DNA of 64,000 bases from Christiangramia echinicola DSM 19838 (lineage in GTDB: Bacteria > Bacteroidota > Bacteroidia > Flavobacteriales > Flavobacteriaceae), in assembly GCF_000423065.1 (NCBI RefSeq), contig NZ_AUHG01000011.1:186001-250000 (forward strand), written 5' to 3'. A program made the position numbers and the translations under genes. Each line of letters begins with the position of its first letter. Position 1 is the first letter of the stretch. The notes under the pieces are model-generated. The model was not told the origin of the DNA. It ran no database searches and saw only the letters and a list, made by a program, of their open reading frames with translations. This document shows positions 62,095 to 64,000 of the stretch, piece by piece.

Positions 62095-63522
62095 CTAATG
62101 AAACCAATCTGCCGGTTCATTTTCTATCACTTCTTCAATGCTATTGAGTGGGAGTTTATTTAGATTGTTTTTGGTATTAATGTAACGGCTCACCAGGCGG
62201 TCTGTATAACTTGAATTTTTCTGTGGAATCAAATAATTTCTAAAATCTTCCGGATGTGAAAAATCCTCTGAATTATTAATAAATCCGTAGCCCGCATATC
62301 TTCCTTTATCCAGGTAAATAAAAGATTTTTCTTCCTTCGTTCGGCCTTTTTCCATGATCAAACATGAGTTCTCATATTGATTTATAAAATCTAGCGCATG
62401 GGCCACACGATCATTATAATCATCAACCTCAATTTGACCTTTACAAACTCCGCTGCAACTATGAATCTTATAATGATCACAGGTCGTAACGCCTCTTTGT
62501 AACCCGGCGTACTTGGGACATAATTCAAATTTTTCACATACATATTCCATAAATTTTATCGCTTCTTCCCGGGTATAAAATTTCATCCAGTTCACCGGTG
62601 AGATCTTGTTTTTATGAAGTGCAAAAACCTCAATACCTTTTTGATTATGATAGGAGGTAAGTGTATATGGTTTTGTATATTTTTTCTGAGCTTTGTTGAA
62701 TTTCGGATAGTATTTCAGAATAAGATCTGATTCTCTCAAAAGCGCTAAAAATTCATTCCCGGTAAGCTCATAATCAATACTGTAAGTTTCCTGCATCAAT
62801 TTGTACTTCCGGTTAGATCGCTCCTGAAAATGAGATTTAATTCGGCTTTTTATGTTTTTTGCTTTCCCTATATATAAAGGAATCCCATCCTTATCCTTAA
62901 AAAAGTAAACTCCGGTTTCCTTCGGTAATTTTTCAAAATCAGAATTTTTGAAGTTTGGAGGCAGGTAAGCTGCTCCGGTCTTTCGGTTAAGAAACTCAGT
63001 GATCACTTCATATTCAGGATCCAGGGAAACACAACGTTGAAACAGCGTTACTGTAGCCTCGCAATCGCCTCCGGCACGATGCCTGTCAAAGTGCGGAATA
63101 TTGATACTGGTACAAATATTACCAAGGCTATAAGAGAAAAGTCCGGGAATAAGTTTCTTCGTTAAACGAACCGTACAAATGCGCTTTCTTTTGAAATCCC
63201 TGTTGATATTAGAGAATTCAGCACGTAGAATATTATAGTCGAAACTCACATTATGTGCCACAAAAATACAGTCCCTGGTGATCTTTTCTACTTCGTCTGC
63301 AATTTCAGAAAACTGAGGGGCGTTGCTCACCATCTCATCATTGATACCGGTAAGACTTTCAATATATAATGGAATTGACTGACTTGGATTTACCAGGGAA
63401 GAATATTGATCTATTAATTCTCCGTTTTGTACAACCATCACGCAAATTTCCGTTATTCTATTGCCCTTTATCCCGTTGCCGGTAGTCTCAATATCGGTAA
63501 TGGCGAACTTCGCATCTTTCAT
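62095..63522 (-). CDS. DEDDh exonuclease fused to a GIY-YIG endonuclease domain
   Basis: 475 residues with two nuclease domains. Residues 1-165 form a DNA polymerase III epsilon-type exonuclease (ITDIETTG, AHNVSFDYNIL, HRAGGDCEAT). A GIY-YIG domain follows at about 200-285 (GVYFFKDKDGIPLYIGKAKN), then about 190 residues similar to UvrC/Cho C-terminal parts with a cysteine cluster (ELCPKY, TTCDHY, HSCSGVCKGQI). The pairing resembles the Cho-like proteins that assist nucleotide excision repair. It converges on the helicase gene with an 18-base gap. Confidence 0.9.
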   Translation of the reverse strand: MKDAKFAITDIETTGNGIKGNRITEICVMVVQNGELIDQYSSLVNPSQSIPLYIESLTGINDEMVSNAPQFSEIADEVEKITRDCIFVAHNVSFDYNILRAEFSNINRDFKRKRICTVRLTKKLIPGLFSYSLGNICTSINIPHFDRHRAGGDCEATVTLFQRCVSLDPEYEVITEFLNRKTGAAYLPPNFKNSDFEKLPKETGVYFFKDKDGIPLYIGKAKNIKSRIKSHFQERSNRKYKLMQETYSIDYELTGNEFLALLRESDLILKYYPKFNKAQKKYTKPYTLTSYHNQKGIEVFALHKNKISPVNWMKFYTREEAIKFMEYVCEKFELCPKYAGLQRGVTTCDHYKIHSCSGVCKGQIEVDDYNDRVAHALDFINQYENSCLIMEKGRTKEEKSFIYLDKGRYAGYGFINNSEDFSHPEDFRNYLIPQKNSSYTDRLVSRYINTKNNLNKLPLNSIEEVIENEPADWFH

Positions 63523-63631
63523 GGTGGAAAATTACAGTATAATTGGAAAATATCCAAACAATAGGATAAAATCCAATTTTATTAGATCTTCTAATAAGGT
63601 TGTCGCGTTCGAAGACAGAAACTAACTGAAT

Positions 63632-63660
63632 AAAAAAAGGACCTAACATAGATTAGATCC
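63632..63660 (-). terminator. Terminator of the vWA-domain gene
   Basis: GGACCTAA pairs with TTAGATCC (one G-T pair) and is followed on the minus strand by seven T residues, 25 bases after the stop. Confidence 0.75.
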
Positions 63661-63684
63661 GTCAATTAAAATTGGGGAATAAAA

Positions 63685-64000
63685 TTATTCCTCAGCTATA
63701 TCGTTCGTGCTTTCATAGCTTTTTACCAGCCTGATAAATTCGGCACGGTAACCTTCGTTATCATTTCCTCTTCCTTTTTCCGCGAGATCCAGGACTAAAG
63801 GAAATTTTTTTCCATTGGTGAATTCAGATTCTCTCAAATTCATTCCGAATAGAGCAAGAGCAGATATAAAATTAAAATCTTCTGAAAGTTCTTTTTCAGA
63901 AGCGGTATAAACAACCTCTTCCAGAAGCTTACTTTTTTCACCGTCCGGTTCTTTATATCTGAATTTTACAGTAAGAAGTTCACCTGAATTGGTAGCTGTT
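63685..64000 (-). CDS. C-terminal end of a YfbK-like von Willebrand factor A protein (5' end outside window)
   Basis: About 104 C-terminal residues were read on the minus strand: NSGELLTVKFRYKEPDGEKS, then SEDFNFISALALFGMNLRES, then GRGNDNEGYRAEFIRLVKSY and a short acidic tail. This matches the C-terminal DUF3520 domain of YfbK-type vWA lipoproteins; the vWA domain itself lies outside the window. The frame is open to the right edge. Function of this family is unknown. Confidence 0.8.
   Translation of the reverse strand, partial: TATNSGELLTVKFRYKEPDGEKSKLLEEVVYTASEKELSEDFNFISALALFGMNLRESEFTNGKKFPLVLDLAEKGRGNDNEGYRAEFIRLVKSYESTNDIAEE

Noticed and set aside
1-64000. tRNA, rRNA and CRISPR arrays
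   Set aside because: Intergenic regions were scanned by eye for conserved tRNA arms and regular repeat-spacer units and none were seen; a tRNAscan run was not possible.

Overview
The window is chromosomal DNA from a member of the Bacteroidota, almost certainly a marine flavobacterium (family Flavobacteriaceae; the gene content and protein sequences look most like the Gramella/Christiangramia group, a judgement from recognition rather than from a search). The evidence is the AT-rich base composition, promoters of the Bacteroidota type (TTTG, about 19-20 bases, TAnnTTTG), the near absence of Shine-Dalgarno sequences, many 'LxxC-N/D' lipoproteins, a SusC-like TonB receptor carrying an N-terminal carboxypeptidase-regulatory-like domain, and the ribosomal protein bTHX. 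No rRNA, tRNA, CRISPR array, prophage or insertion sequence was seen; this is mostly housekeeping sequence with a few accessory modules.

Layout. 0-5 kb: the end of a probable M1 peptidase, a TatA-like protein, a PAP2 phosphatase, an O-methyltransferase, kynureninase, a lipoprotein and an SDR. 4.8-8.7 kb: a tiny membrane protein gene, then a tightly overlapping leftward operon of flavin reductase, a 42-residue DUF2256 protein, a frameshifted DASH-type cryptochrome and an iron-sulfur (FeS-BCP type) photolyase. 8.8-16.3 kb: an ene-reductase, kynurenine 3-monooxygenase, a lipoprotein MsrA, a cysteine-free 'zinc ribbon' coiled-coil protein, a Nif3-like protein and LpxK. 16.4-22.5 kb: a TPR hybrid histidine kinase, GAPDH, lipoyl synthase, an ECF sigma factor and a GT2 glycosyltransferase. 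22.6-30.2 kb: a fasciclin protein, MurB, an aminotransferase, an aspartyl protease with PDZ domain, a DUF1573 protein and ValS. 30.3-36 kb: a lipid and membrane quality-control cluster (acyl-CoA-binding protein, Psd-like, CdsA, LUD protein, FtsH, RsfS) divergent from BirA. 36-43.3 kb: PyrE, NUDIX, M14 peptidase, and a PQQ-type sugar dehydrogenase directly followed by a TonB receptor. 43.3-48.5 kb: CoaD, Ddl, PASTA protein, RluD, YaaA, a DNA-glycosylase-like protein, bTHX and a 49-residue protein. 48.6-55.4 kb: the complete tryptophan operon trpE-G-D-C-F-B-A. 55.4-64 kb: a MarR/nitroreductase/YceI operon, a rhodanese, an outer-membrane barrel protein, a 0.6 kb non-coding stretch, an HD protein, RlmF, a DEAD-box helicase, an exonuclease/GIY-YIG fusion and the end of a YfbK-like vWA protein.

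The most interesting thing found is not in any long reading frame: upstream of trpE there is a consensus promoter, a 15-residue leader peptide with three consecutive Trp codons, and a strong terminator, with a 7-base complement of the terminator loop located at the leader stop codon. It reads as a compact ribosome-mediated transcription attenuator for the trp operon. Further points of interest are a family of four related palindromic intergenic repeats, two of which sit inside the trp operon; the frameshift in the cryptochrome gene and its compact light/flavin operon; a probable PQQ uptake receptor paired with a PQQ enzyme; and four real genes too short for routine ORF calling (4816-4971, 7934-8062, 48216-48350, 48354-48503). 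The window also encodes two enzymes of tryptophan breakdown (kynureninase and kynurenine monooxygenase) as well as its synthesis.
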